Assembly: GCA_902761655.1 (NCBI GenBank)
Contig: CACWLD010000014.1
Location: 1-33,921 of the forward strand
Length of the DNA: 33,921 bases
Reading direction: 5' to 3'
From: an uncultured Bacteroidia bacterium
Lineage (GTDB): Bacteria; Bacteroidota; Bacteroidia; Bacteroidales; UBA932
How positions within the stretch are numbered: the stretch's first letter is position 1; each line of letters begins with the position of its first letter. This document shows, in pieces, positions 23,300 to 31,135 of the stretch. The position numbers and the translations under genes are program-made. The notes beneath the pieces are model-generated. The model saw only the letters and a program-made list of their open reading frames with translations. It had not been told where the DNA came from and searched no databases.

Positions 23300-24873
23300 A
23301 ACTCAATAGAATACTGGCCGTGGAACTCCAGGCGGGTTCCGCGCGTGGAATCTGACAGGGAGGCACGCAGGTGCACTCTCTGTTTTTTTATCTTCCATCC
23401 GGCCACGGCGCTGGCGGCCCAGCCGCGGCCGTAGTAGGCCTTCATATTGAAGTTGCCGGGCGCGTCACGCTCGTAGATGTAGATGCGTTCGTCCCAGGTG
23501 GAAGAGGTGAAGAGGGTGGCGCGGGCGTAGAGACTGAAGGTGTCCGTGACGTAGCCCGGCTCCAGGTAGGCGAGACCGGTAAAAGAGGTTCCTTTGCCCA
23601 GGTCTGTCAGAAGGCGCAGTTTCCATTTGGAGGCTGCCCAGTCAATGGTGGCCCGGAAGGCGTTGTAAGCCCCTTTATCCTTCTCCAGACGCCCCTTCAG
23701 GCGCAGGGAGGCGGAGATGTTCCAAGGGAGGGTTACGGGCGCTGAAATGAGGTATTTTATGGTGCCGACATCCTTTTTCAGGCCGGCTTCTATGCTGGCG
23801 AAGTTCTGGAGGTATTGGAAGCCAAGGGCGGCGGCCGCCTTGTCAGGCTGCCAGGAGGCGCGGCCGGCGAGTTTTATGTCATAATCAAAGTTGATGACGG
23901 CGCCCGCCAGGCCGCGCATCTGCCTGGTGTCCGAGGTCCAGGCGGCCTCGCCAAAGAGGTCCGTCTTTCCTGTGTTAAGGCGGAAGTCGCAGGAAAGGCC
24001 CAGGGTGCCGTGGGCGGAGCGCACGGCGTTGAGGCCTGCCTGCGCCCTTAGGCCGTACCAGGAAACGCCGGCCAGGGCCGTTCCGGCCCGGCCTTTTCGC
24101 GCGGGGAGCGCGAGCGCGGCGCCCAGCGTGAACTGTCCCAGTTCCAGCTGGGCCGCTGCGCCGCGCAGCCCCGTGGGCGTATATGAGACGGAAGGGGAGA
24201 GTCCGGAAGGACGCTTGTAGAATGCGGATATGGAGCTCGCTCCGCTGAGCGAGAATCCGCTCCACATAAGCATCCCCTGGCCCAGCCGGGCGTTGAAATC
24301 GCCCACTATCAGCGTTGCGGGGATACGCCTCCCAGACAGCGCGACGCTCCAGTTGAAGACTTCCGGCAGGGATAGGCCCGGGGCGTAACTACGTTTGAAT
24401 GCTACGCCGGCGCTAAGGATTGAGCCCACGCCGTATTTGGCCTTCCCCGCGTAGCTCAGCGCCCCGGTGCCGTCCTCGCCCTTTGCCCAGACCCGGGCGG
24501 AGGCTTCTCCCCGCCGCTCCAATGCGGCGGAAGACTGCCCCGCCGGGACCCTTGACCGCAGTGATACATAAGGCTCCACCGCCCTCGCGAAACTCTCGCT
24601 GAACCCGTCCACCGCCGCCAGTTCCGCCATAGATAGGATGTCTCCCCATTGGGAGCGGTATTCGATCAGAGAGACCACCTGGAACTGGGTGAAAAGGCCG
24701 CAGGAGAGCAGGGCGCTCCGGCTTGCAAAGTTTATGTTTACGGGATTTGATTCCAGATGCTGGTACAGTTCCATCTGGCTTTCGTCCAGGTCTTCCAGGG
24801 CGGAAGCACCGGACACGGCCAGCACCAGCGAATCCGGCTGCGCACACAACGCCAGGATCAGCAATGCTTTCAT
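23296..24873 (-). CDS. Helix-hairpin-helix domain plus outer-membrane beta-barrel-like protein
   Basis: A 525-residue exported protein with an N-terminal signal ([11 protein letters not shown]). Residues about 35-100 carry ComEA-like helix-hairpin-helix motifs ([19 protein letters not shown], then [22 protein letters not shown]). The remaining 400 residues alternate short hydrophobic and polar strands rich in Gly, Ala, Tyr and Trp and end in an aromatic residue (YSIEF), as outer-membrane beta-barrels do. Such HhH-barrel proteins recur in Bacteroidota and are usually left as hypothetical. HhH units often bind DNA, so a role in surface DNA handling is conceivable but unproven. It is convergent with dut (4-nt overlap) and divergent from hpt. 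Confidence 0.72.
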   Translation of the reverse strand: MKALLILALCAQPDSLVLAVSGASALEDLDESQMELYQHLESNPVNINFASRSALLSCGLFTQFQVVSLIEYRSQWGDILSMAELAAVDGFSESFARAVEPYVSLRSRVPAGQSSAALERRGEASARVWAKGEDGTGALSYAGKAKYGVGSILSAGVAFKRSYAPGLSLPEVFNWSVALSGRRIPATLIVGDFNARLGQGMLMWSGFSLSGASSISAFYKRPSGLSPSVSYTPTGLRGAAAQLELGQFTLGAALALPARKGRAGTALAGVSWYGLRAQAGLNAVRSAHGTLGLSCDFRLNTGKTDLFGEAAWTSDTRQMRGLAGAVINFDYDIKLAGRASWQPDKAAAALGFQYLQNFASIEAGLKKDVGTIKYLISAPVTLPWNISASLRLKGRLEKDKGAYNAFRATIDWAASKWKLRLLTDLGKGTSFTGLAYLEPGYVTDTFSLYARATLFTSSTWDERIYIYERDAPGNFNMKAYYGRGWAASAVAGWKIKKQRVHLRASLSDSTRGTRLEFHGQYSIEF

Positions 24874-24963
24874 AGTTTAACGTTTAAGTTGGTGCAATCT
24901 AATGATATTTCTTTAATAAGTTGTGAAAAATCCTTATATTGCGGTATAAGAAAAACTACGGCT

Positions 24964-25506
24964 ATGGATAAAATTTCTTTGCACGGTAAAAAATTCGTTC
25001 CCTACATTAAATATGAAGATATAATGTCCTTCATAGACCAGGTGGCGGACAAGCTCAATGAAGATTACGGCAACGATTCAGACATTCCAATCCTCCTCTG
25101 TACCCTCAACGGGGCAATGATGTTCACATCGGAGATAATGAAGCGTCTCAAGTTTGACTGCGAGCTGATGTCAGTAAAGATCCGCTCATACAGCGGAGCC
25201 CATACCACAGGAGTCATCCAGGAGACAATGGGCCTTACGGGCGATGTGAAAGGCCGTCGCATCATCATTATGGAAGACATCGTGGACACAGGCACCACAA
25301 TGGCCTACCTCACTGACCTCCTTCGCGAGAAAAAGGCCAGGGACGTCAAGATATGCACAATGCTCTTCAAGCCTTCCCAGTACAAGAAAAACCTTAAGAT
25401 TGACTATGTGGGCAGGGTAGTGGAGAACAAGTTTATCCTTGGCTTCGGCCTGGACTATGACGACCTGGGCCGACAATACAAAGACATTTACGTTTTGGAC
25501 GAATAA
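24964..25506 (+). CDS. hpt: Hypoxanthine phosphoribosyltransferase
   Basis: Salvages hypoxanthine or guanine to IMP or GMP with PRPP; cytoplasmic. The start at 24964 (MDKISLHGKKFVPYIKYEDI) is chosen over upstream in-frame codons that lie antisense to the barrel gene. Visible motifs: LLCTLNGAMMFTSEIMKRL (pyrophosphate loop), VKIRSYSG, the PRPP loop IIIMEDIVDTGTTM and the base-contact end VENKFILGFGLDYDDLGR. 180 residues, standard. adk follows after 1 nt, so the two purine genes are co-transcribed. Confidence 0.94.
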   Translation: MDKISLHGKKFVPYIKYEDIMSFIDQVADKLNEDYGNDSDIPILLCTLNGAMMFTSEIMKRLKFDCELMSVKIRSYSGAHTTGVIQETMGLTGDVKGRRIIIMEDIVDTGTTMAYLTDLLREKKARDVKICTMLFKPSQYKKNLKIDYVGRVVENKFILGFGLDYDDLGRQYKDIYVLDE

Positions 25507-25507
25507 T

Positions 25508-26086
25508 ATGAAATACTACATTCTGTTCGGCCCTCCGGGAGCCGGAAAAGGCACCCATTCAGGCGCAATCTCGGAAAAATACAATCTCAAGCACATCTCT
25601 ACCGGAGAACTCCTCCGCGCGGAGATCGCCGCCGGCACTGAGCTTGGCCAAAAGGCCAAGAGCCTCATAGCCGCCGGCTCCCTTGTCCCTGACGAGGTGG
25701 TCGAGGGTATGATTGAGAACGTCTTCAACACAGTAAAGGACTATGACGGATTCCTGCTGGACGGATTCCCCCGCACCCTTGCCCAGGCTGAGGCCCTGGA
25801 CTCCATCCTCGCAAAGAGGGAGGAGTGCGTGACCGCAGTGGTGTCCATAATGATTCCTGACGAACTCATTTACAAGCGCATAGCGAACCGCGCCGCCATC
25901 GAAGGCCGCGCAGACGATGCTGACCAGAGTGTAATCAAGCACCGCATAGATACCTACCACTCACAGACAGAGCCCCTCATCGCCTATTACAAGGAGCAGG
26001 GCAAGTACTATGAGGTTGAGGTTACGGCGCCCACCATCGAGGAGAACCGCGAAAGGGTTCTCGCCCTTATGGAGACAATAGAATAA
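25508..26086 (+). CDS. adk: Adenylate kinase (short form)
   Basis: Interconverts AMP + ATP and 2 ADP. The start at 25508 begins MKYYILFGPPGAGKGTHSG, whose GPPGAGKGT P-loop is the family hallmark. LDGFPRT (AMP-site and catalytic region), the short lid GRADDADQSVIKHRI and the final regulatory helices are all present. At 192 residues it is the short type without the zinc-binding lid insertion. It starts 1 nt after hpt. Its stop lies 3 nt from the stop of the convergent luxS, with no terminator in between. Confidence 0.95.
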   Translation: MKYYILFGPPGAGKGTHSGAISEKYNLKHISTGELLRAEIAAGTELGQKAKSLIAAGSLVPDEVVEGMIENVFNTVKDYDGFLLDGFPRTLAQAEALDSILAKREECVTAVVSIMIPDELIYKRIANRAAIEGRADDADQSVIKHRIDTYHSQTEPLIAYYKEQGKYYEVEVTAPTIEENRERVLALMETIE

Positions 26087-26089
26087 TCC

Positions 26090-26575
26090 CTATTCAGGAT
26101 ATGTCAGATTGGCCGGGGTGATGCATTCAAGCACCTCGGCCAAATATTTTTTGGCCTCGGCCTTTGCGCCCTCCAGGCTGTGCAGCGTCCAGCATCCGCA
26201 GTCCTTTGGCGCTGCCCCGGGTATGGGCGCGTCCGCCGGATACTCCGCTATGAAGCGGAATGTCTTGCGCATAAGGTCCACGATGTCAGAGCTTTGCAGG
26301 TCTCCCTTCATCAGCAGGTATGATCCGGTGAGACATCCCATAGGGCCCCAGTAAACAATTTTGTCCGCCCACTCCGGATCGTTCCTGAGGTAGGTTGCGG
26401 CCAGATGCTCAATTGTATGCATTGCTTCCTGGGACATCACGGGCTCGCGGTTGGGCTCCTTCATCCTGATGTCAAAAGTGGTCACCGTTTCTCCGCCTAC
26501 TTCATCCTTGCGGGAAACATAGATGCCGCGCAGCAGGCGGTTGTGGTCTATTGTGAAACTTGGGATCGTTTTCAT
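26090..26575 (-). CDS. luxS: S-ribosylhomocysteine lyase (AI-2 synthase)
   Basis: Cleaves S-ribosylhomocysteine to homocysteine and DPD, the precursor of autoinducer-2. The metal site His-x-x-x-His is seen in HTIEHLAATYLRN, the catalytic Cys in GPMGCLTGSYL, and the third metal ligand Cys in DCGCW. 161 residues, complete. Its start overlaps the stop of mtnN in ATGA; the pair carries out the two steps from S-adenosylhomocysteine to homocysteine. The homocysteine branch connects to the cysteine genes elsewhere in the window only through general sulfur metabolism. Confidence 0.97.
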   Translation of the reverse strand: MKTIPSFTIDHNRLLRGIYVSRKDEVGGETVTTFDIRMKEPNREPVMSQEAMHTIEHLAATYLRNDPEWADKIVYWGPMGCLTGSYLLMKGDLQSSDIVDLMRKTFRFIAEYPADAPIPGAAPKDCGCWTLHSLEGAKAEAKKYLAEVLECITPANLTYPE

Positions 26576-27207
26576 AGCAGTGAATCTGTAAACTGTCTCA
26601 GCAGGTCGAACGAGCGGCCGGCGGCCTCGTCCCAGAAATTGAGGTAATCGTCCACCCTGTCATCCTTGTCGTTTGTGTCGCTGATTATCCTGAATGATAT
26701 GAACGGAATGTCGTAGATCCTGCAGACCTGCGCTATGGCTGCTGATTCCATATCTACGGCCAGGGCGTCAGGGAAACGCTGCAATATGGAGTCTGACTGC
26801 TCCCGTTTCCAGCAGAACATATCGCCGGAGCAGATGAGGCCTCCGTATATGCGGCTGCCGGATTCCGGCTTCAGGCTCATTGCCGAACGGTAGAGCGAAG
26901 CGTTTGCGTCAAAGTACAGCGGAAGCCCGTCTATCTGCCCCAGGACGCAGTCTGGGCCGCAGTCCACGTCGTGGTAGCAGGTCCTCTCGGAAACTACCAC
27001 GTCCATTGGCTTGAGCCCCTTTGCCAGCCCTCCGGCGCATCCGGTGCTTATCATACAGTCCGGCTTCTCCTCAACTATCAGCCTTGTGGCGGCGGATGCG
27101 GCGTTCACCTTTCCCACGCCGGATTTTATGCATATCATCTGGCTGTCGCGGAGCCCGGAAACCATTTCCAGCTCCTTGTCCATAGCCACCATTATTCCTA
27201 TCTTCAT
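26572..27207 (-). CDS. mtnN: 5'-methylthioadenosine / S-adenosylhomocysteine nucleosidase
   Basis: Removes adenine from MTA and SAH, giving S-ribosylhomocysteine for LuxS. Recognised from MKIGIMVAMDKELEM, KSGVGKVNAASAATRLI, STGCAGGLAKGLKPMDVVV, the substrate block AVDMESAAIAQVC (with the ribose-binding MES) and SFRIISDTND (with the catalytic Asp). 211 residues, slightly shorter than the usual 230. It is first in a two-gene unit with luxS, and its stop overlaps the luxS start by 4 nt. The released adenine could feed nearby purine salvage, which is inference. Confidence 0.95.
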   Translation of the reverse strand: MKIGIMVAMDKELEMVSGLRDSQMICIKSGVGKVNAASAATRLIVEEKPDCMISTGCAGGLAKGLKPMDVVVSERTCYHDVDCGPDCVLGQIDGLPLYFDANASLYRSAMSLKPESGSRIYGGLICSGDMFCWKREQSDSILQRFPDALAVDMESAAIAQVCRIYDIPFISFRIISDTNDKDDRVDDYLNFWDEAAGRSFDLLRQFTDSLL

Positions 27208-27283
27208 ATTGCTCTTTGTCTAATAATGGCGTGAAAATAAGAATAATTTCATAACTTTAAAAGTTGTTTGACGTGCAATAGAT

Positions 27284-28192
27284 ATGGACCAGCCCAAAAT
27301 AGAACGCCTGTTGAGGCTTATGAAGATGATGTCAGGTAGTGTCAATTATTCCATTGACGAACTTTCTGACAAACTGGATATGTCTCCAAGGACCATTTAC
27401 CGCTATATAGACACCTTCAAGAACGCCGGATTTGCCGTGACAAAGATGTACGGCAACATCTACCGTCTTGGCAAGATGCCAAAGAACGCTCCGGACCTTG
27501 ACAAGCTTATCTATTTCTCTGAGGAAGAGGCAATGCTTGTGAACGGCCTCATTGACAGCCTGAGTCCATCCAACAGCCTGAAAGCCAATCTTAAAGACAA
27601 GCTGTCAGTCATTTACAACAGTACTTCCATTGCAGATTATATCACCGGCAAGAGCAACGCCGCCCACATAGAAGCTCTGGGAGAGGCTATGAGGGACGGG
27701 CGCCAGGTCCTGCTGCACAACTACCAGTCCGGCCATTCCGGGACAATCCGTGACAGGCTGGTGGAGCCTTTCGCCTTCACTTCAGATTATGTGGACCTGT
27801 GGGCGTTTGACACGGAGGACGGACGCAACAAGATCTTCAAGATTTCCAGGGTGGAGGAAGTTACGGTCCTGGATACTCCCTGGGAGCATCCCCAGGACCA
27901 CCACCGCCAGGGGCAGGACGTGTTCTATATGAGCGGGACCACCGGCGAGCGCATCCGCCTGCAGCTGTCGGTGCGCGCAAAGAACCTCCTCTTTGAGGAG
28001 TTCCCGCTTGCGCGCAAGGACTGCCGCCGCGACGGCTCCGCCTGGATCCTGGACACTACAGTGTACGGCTTTGCCGGCGCCTGCCGCTTTGTGGTAGGCC
28101 TCGCGGAAGAGGTCAAAATCCTTGAATCAGAGCCATTCAAGGCCTATGTCTCAGATTATGTCAAGAACTATCTCACTAAATTGATACAATAG
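27284..28192 (+). CDS. HTH-WYL domain transcriptional regulator
   Basis: A 302-residue DNA-binding protein. Residues 1-65 form a DeoR-type winged helix (YSIDELSDKLDMSPRTIYRYIDTFKNAGF). The centre (about 140-205) is a WYL-type ligand-binding domain with RDRLVEPFAF and DYVDLWAFD at the usual WYL strand positions, and a WCX-like C-terminus (about 225-300) follows. It ends 1 nt before the GH39 start, so regulator and xylosidase share a transcript, and the regulator probably senses a ligand linked to that enzyme. No SusR or hybrid two-component regulator is present here, which makes a WYL protein the local candidate. The ligand is unknown. A weak -7 (TAACTTTA) lies at 27252-27259. Confidence 0.88.
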   Translation: MDQPKIERLLRLMKMMSGSVNYSIDELSDKLDMSPRTIYRYIDTFKNAGFAVTKMYGNIYRLGKMPKNAPDLDKLIYFSEEEAMLVNGLIDSLSPSNSLKANLKDKLSVIYNSTSIADYITGKSNAAHIEALGEAMRDGRQVLLHNYQSGHSGTIRDRLVEPFAFTSDYVDLWAFDTEDGRNKIFKISRVEEVTVLDTPWEHPQDHHRQGQDVFYMSGTTGERIRLQLSVRAKNLLFEEFPLARKDCRRDGSAWILDTTVYGFAGACRFVVGLAEEVKILESEPFKAYVSDYVKNYLTKLIQ

Positions 28193-28193
28193 T

Positions 28194-29885
28194 ATGAAAA
28201 AGCTTCTCCTTGCTGCAATCAGCCTCTTTAGCATATGCTCCGGCGCTTACGCCCAGGCGGCCTCCGATCCCGGGGTCCTGTTCACCGTGGACGCCCGCGC
28301 CAAGATAGAACCTATGAAGCCCATCTGGGCCTGGGTGGGCTATGACGAGCCCAACTACACATATATGAAAGACGGCACCAAGCTCCTCTCTGAACTCTCT
28401 GACCTGAGCCCTGTGCCGGTATATGTCCGCGCCCACAACCTGCTCACTTCAGGCGACGGAGTGGCCGCCCTCAAGTGGGGTTCCACAAACGCATATACGG
28501 AAGACAGCCAGGGAAATCCCGTCTATTCCTGGACAATCCTTGACAAAATCTTCGATACTTATATCCAGCGTGGCCTCAAGCCTTACGTGGAGATTGGCTT
28601 TATGCCGGAAGCCCTCTCCATAAAGCCGGAACCGTACAAGCATTCCTGGACGCCTGCTACCCAGTACAACAGCATCTATACCGGCTGGACGCAGCCGCCA
28701 AAGGACTACGCCAAGTGGGGAGACCTGGTCTACAACTGGGTGCTCCATTGCATTGACCGCTACGGCGTTGAAGAAGTTGAACAATGGTACTGGGAGGTAT
28801 GGAACGAGCCCGACATAGGCTATTGGAGCGGCACCCACGAGGAATACTGCAAACTCTATGACTATGCCACCGAGGGTGTGCGCCGCGCGCTGCCAAGCGC
28901 AAAGGTGGGCGGCCCCGAGACCACGGACCCGTCCAACCAGCGGGCCGCGGACTACCTCCGCCGCTTCCTGGAGCACTGCCGAGACGGCGTCAACTACGCA
29001 ACGGGGGAGAAGGGCGCCCCGCTGGACTTCATCGCCTTCCACGCAAAAGGCAGCCCGCAGGTGGTTGACGGCCACGTCAGGATGAACATCGGGCGTCAGC
29101 TCCGCAACATAGACAAGGGCTTTGAAGTAGTGGCATCGTTCCCTGAATTCAAGCATCTGCCCATAGTGATTGGCGAGTCCGATCCGGAGGGCTGCGCAGC
29201 CTGCTCCGTGGAGTATCATCCGTCCAATGCGTATCGCAACGGAACAATGTACTCCAGCTACTCTGCAAACACCTGGGCAAGGACCTATGAGCTGGCGCGC
29301 AAGCACGGCGTGAACATCCTTGGCGCCGTAGCCTGGGCCTTCGAGTTCGAGGACCAGATCTGGTTCGGCGGATTCCGCGACCTGGCCACCAACGGAGTGG
29401 ACAAGCCCGTGCTAAACGTGCTCAGGATGTATGGCCTTATGCAGGGCGGATCGCTGGTGGAGGTGAAGTCCTCCAAGCCAGTGAGCGCCGATGACATCCT
29501 TGCGCAGAGCGTCAGGGCGGACGCGGATGTCAGCGCCGTAGCCAACGCAACGGAAAACAGCGTCTCCATAATGGTCTGGAATTATCACGACGATGACCTT
29601 CCGGCCCCGGCAACCCCGGTCACGGTCAACTTCCGCGGCATTGGGGCGGACCGCGTGCTGGTTTCGCAGTATCGCATCGACAATGAGTACAGCAACTCAT
29701 ACGAAACCTGGAAGGCGATGGGCTCCCCGCAGGATCCCACGCCGGAGCAGTACAGGGAGCTGGAGCAGAGCGGACAGTTGCAGATGAACGCGTCCCCGGC
29801 TTTCAGGAACGTCAGCGACGGGCGCCTGGACGTGGATTTCGTGCTGCCAAGGCAGGGCGTCGCGCTTATCAGGCTCAGTTGGTAA
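28194..29885 (+). CDS. Secreted GH39-family glycosidase (beta-xylosidase type)
   Basis: Expected to release xylose from xylo-oligosaccharides. Sec signal at 1-21 (SGAYAQA). The TIM barrel (about 30-420) carries EVWNEPD with acid/base Glu205 and VIGESDPEGC with nucleophile Glu328, both at the spacing known for clan GH-A. A C-terminal beta-sandwich (about 430-563, SVSIMVWNYHDDD) is typical of GH39. 563 residues, near the family norm. It follows the WYL regulator by 1 nt. Together with the GH43, GH51 and esterase genes it would finish xylan side-chain and backbone breakdown, although it lies about 22 kb from that operon. GH39 also includes iduronidases, but the context favours xylose. Confidence 0.88.
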   Translation: MKKLLLAAISLFSICSGAYAQAASDPGVLFTVDARAKIEPMKPIWAWVGYDEPNYTYMKDGTKLLSELSDLSPVPVYVRAHNLLTSGDGVAALKWGSTNAYTEDSQGNPVYSWTILDKIFDTYIQRGLKPYVEIGFMPEALSIKPEPYKHSWTPATQYNSIYTGWTQPPKDYAKWGDLVYNWVLHCIDRYGVEEVEQWYWEVWNEPDIGYWSGTHEEYCKLYDYATEGVRRALPSAKVGGPETTDPSNQRAADYLRRFLEHCRDGVNYATGEKGAPLDFIAFHAKGSPQVVDGHVRMNIGRQLRNIDKGFEVVASFPEFKHLPIVIGESDPEGCAACSVEYHPSNAYRNGTMYSSYSANTWARTYELARKHGVNILGAVAWAFEFEDQIWFGGFRDLATNGVDKPVLNVLRMYGLMQGGSLVEVKSSKPVSADDILAQSVRADADVSAVANATENSVSIMVWNYHDDDLPAPATPVTVNFRGIGADRVLVSQYRIDNEYSNSYETWKAMGSPQDPTPEQYRELEQSGQLQMNASPAFRNVSDGRLDVDFVLPRQGVALIRLSW

Positions 29886-29894
29886 AGTTTTTTG

Positions 29895-29902
29895 TATATT
29901 TG
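29895..29902 (+). promoter_or_regulatory. -7 element (TATATTTG) of asnA
   Basis: Exact TAnnTTTG match between the GH39 stop and the asnA ATG at 29926, placing a start near 29909. No clear TTTG -33 element is seen at 19-21 nt, where the GH39 coding end lies. Confidence 0.48.
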
Positions 29903-29925
29903 TTCCCCGGAAAAGTTACAGTGTT

Positions 29926-30936
29926 ATGTTGGTTTATTACCCAGAAGACTACAAAAACCTGCTCAGCAGCGTAGAAGATACGGAAAAGGCCATCAAGGCC
30001 GTAAAAGATATGTTCCAGGCCAACCTGAGCGCCCAACTGGCGCTGCTGCGCGTCACAGCCCCTATGATAGTGCTTTCCGGGACCGGTCTCAATGACGACC
30101 TCAACGGCGTGGAAAGGCCAGTGTCTTTCCCTATCAAGGATATGGAAGACAGGCACGCTGAAGTGGTCCACTCCCTTGCAAAATGGAAACGTTTCAAACT
30201 GGCGGAAATGGGGCTTCCGCCGGGACGCGGCATATACACCGATATGAACGCCCTGCGTCCGGACGAGGAACTTGACAACATCCACTCCATCTATGTGGAC
30301 CAGTGGGACTGGGAGAGGGTTATCAGAAAGGAAGACCGCAACCTGGACTTCCTCAAGAAGATAGTACGCCGCATATACGAGGCTATAAAAGTTACCGAGA
30401 ACAAGATTTACGTAGAGTTCCCCCAGATAGTTCCCGTACTTCCGGAAGAGATCCATTTCCTGACAGCGGAAGAACTTCTCCAATTATACCCCGGCAAGAC
30501 TCCAAAGGAGCGTGAAGACCTGATAACCAAGGAGTTCGGTGCAGTGTTCATCATAGGCATCGGCGGAAAACTCTCTGACGGGACAATGCACGACGGCCGC
30601 GCCGCGGACTATGACGACTGGGCCCTGAACGGAGACCTCCTGCTGTGGAATCCCGTCCTTGGCCACGCCTTTGAAGTTTCCAGTATGGGCATAAGGGTGG
30701 ACGAGGAGGCGCTCCGCAGGCAGCTGCGTGAGCGAGGCCAGGAATACAAGGAGTCCCTTATGTTCCACCGGATGCTTTTGGAGGGTAAACTGCCATACAC
30801 AATTGGCGGAGGAATAGGGCAGTCACGCCTTTGTATGTTCCTTCTGCGCAAGGCCCACATAGGGGAGATACAGGCAAGCATATGGCCGCCTGAGATGGTG
30901 GAGGGATGCCGTGCCCACGGAATAGATATCGTCTGA
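29926..30936 (+). CDS. asnA: Aspartate-ammonia ligase (asparagine synthetase A)
   Basis: Makes asparagine from aspartate, ammonia and ATP. It has the class II aminoacyl-tRNA-synthetase-like fold: VTAPMIVLSGTGLNDDLNG, RPVSFPIKD, LAKWKRF, the SIYVDQWDWE block, the DGRAADYDDW substrate loop, and motif 3-like GGGIGQSRLCMFLL. 336 residues, standard. It probably has its own promoter and ends at a hairpin terminator shared with the opposing tRNA gene. Confidence 0.96.
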   Translation: MLVYYPEDYKNLLSSVEDTEKAIKAVKDMFQANLSAQLALLRVTAPMIVLSGTGLNDDLNGVERPVSFPIKDMEDRHAEVVHSLAKWKRFKLAEMGLPPGRGIYTDMNALRPDEELDNIHSIYVDQWDWERVIRKEDRNLDFLKKIVRRIYEAIKVTENKIYVEFPQIVPVLPEEIHFLTAEELLQLYPGKTPKEREDLITKEFGAVFIIGIGGKLSDGTMHDGRAADYDDWALNGDLLLWNPVLGHAFEVSSMGIRVDEEALRRQLRERGQEYKESLMFHRMLLEGKLPYTIGGGIGQSRLCMFLLRKAHIGEIQASIWPPEMVEGCRAHGIDIV

Positions 30937-30944
30937 AATGAAAA

Positions 30945-30969
30945 AGCCGCGGATGACGCGGCTATTTTT
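30945..30969. terminator. Bidirectional terminator between asnA and tRNA-Gly
   Basis: AGCCGCG (30945-30951) and CGCGGCT (30957-30963) form a 7-bp stem with a 5-nt loop. On the plus strand ATTTTTA follows (asnA end); on the minus strand five T residues follow (30945-30941 side), ending the tRNA transcript. Confidence 0.85.
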
Positions 30970-30973
30970 ATTG

Positions 30974-31044
30974 AGCGGGATACGGGAGTCGGACCCGCCT
31001 CCTTGGCTTGGGAAGCCAATGCACTACCGATGTGCTAATCCCGC
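30974..31044 (-). tRNA. tRNA-Gly, anticodon CCC
   Basis: A 71-nt cloverleaf on the minus strand: acceptor GCGGGAT / ATCCCGC, D stem GCAC/GTGC with GG in the loop, anticodon stem TTGGC/GCCAA with loop TTCCCAA (anticodon CCC), 4-nt variable region, T stem GCGGG/CCCGT, discriminator T. CCA is not encoded. The T loop reads TCCGACT, so position 55 is C instead of the nearly universal T (pseudouridine). It decodes GGG. Confidence 0.93.
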
Positions 31045-31052
31045 CTGTTTGC

Positions 31053-31084
31053 TTTGCAAAGATAACAATTATTTCTTAAATTTG
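31053..31084 (+). promoter_or_regulatory. secA promoter
   Basis: TTTG (31053-31056), 20 nt, then TAAATTTG (31077-31084): both elements match the Bacteroidota consensus exactly with correct spacing. Predicted start near 31091, about 45 nt before the ATG at 31136. The -33 box abuts the -7 box of the divergent tRNA gene. Confidence 0.75.
31057..31064 (-). promoter_or_regulatory. -7 element (TATCTTTG) of tRNA-Gly
   Basis: Exact TAnnTTTG match on the minus strand, 12 nt before the mature tRNA 5' end at 31044, which would give a very short precursor leader. No good -33 is seen at the usual distance. It forms one half of the palindrome TTTGCAAA whose other half is the secA -33 element. Confidence 0.55.
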
Positions 31085-31135
31085 CGTGATTTGCGTAATG
31101 TGCGCGAATCGGCGTTTTTTAAGTAATTAACTGAT

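Noticed and set aside
24757-24963. 5' extension of hpt in the same frame
   Set aside because: It runs antisense into the barrel gene and crosses the divergent intergenic region; the family N-terminus begins at 24964.
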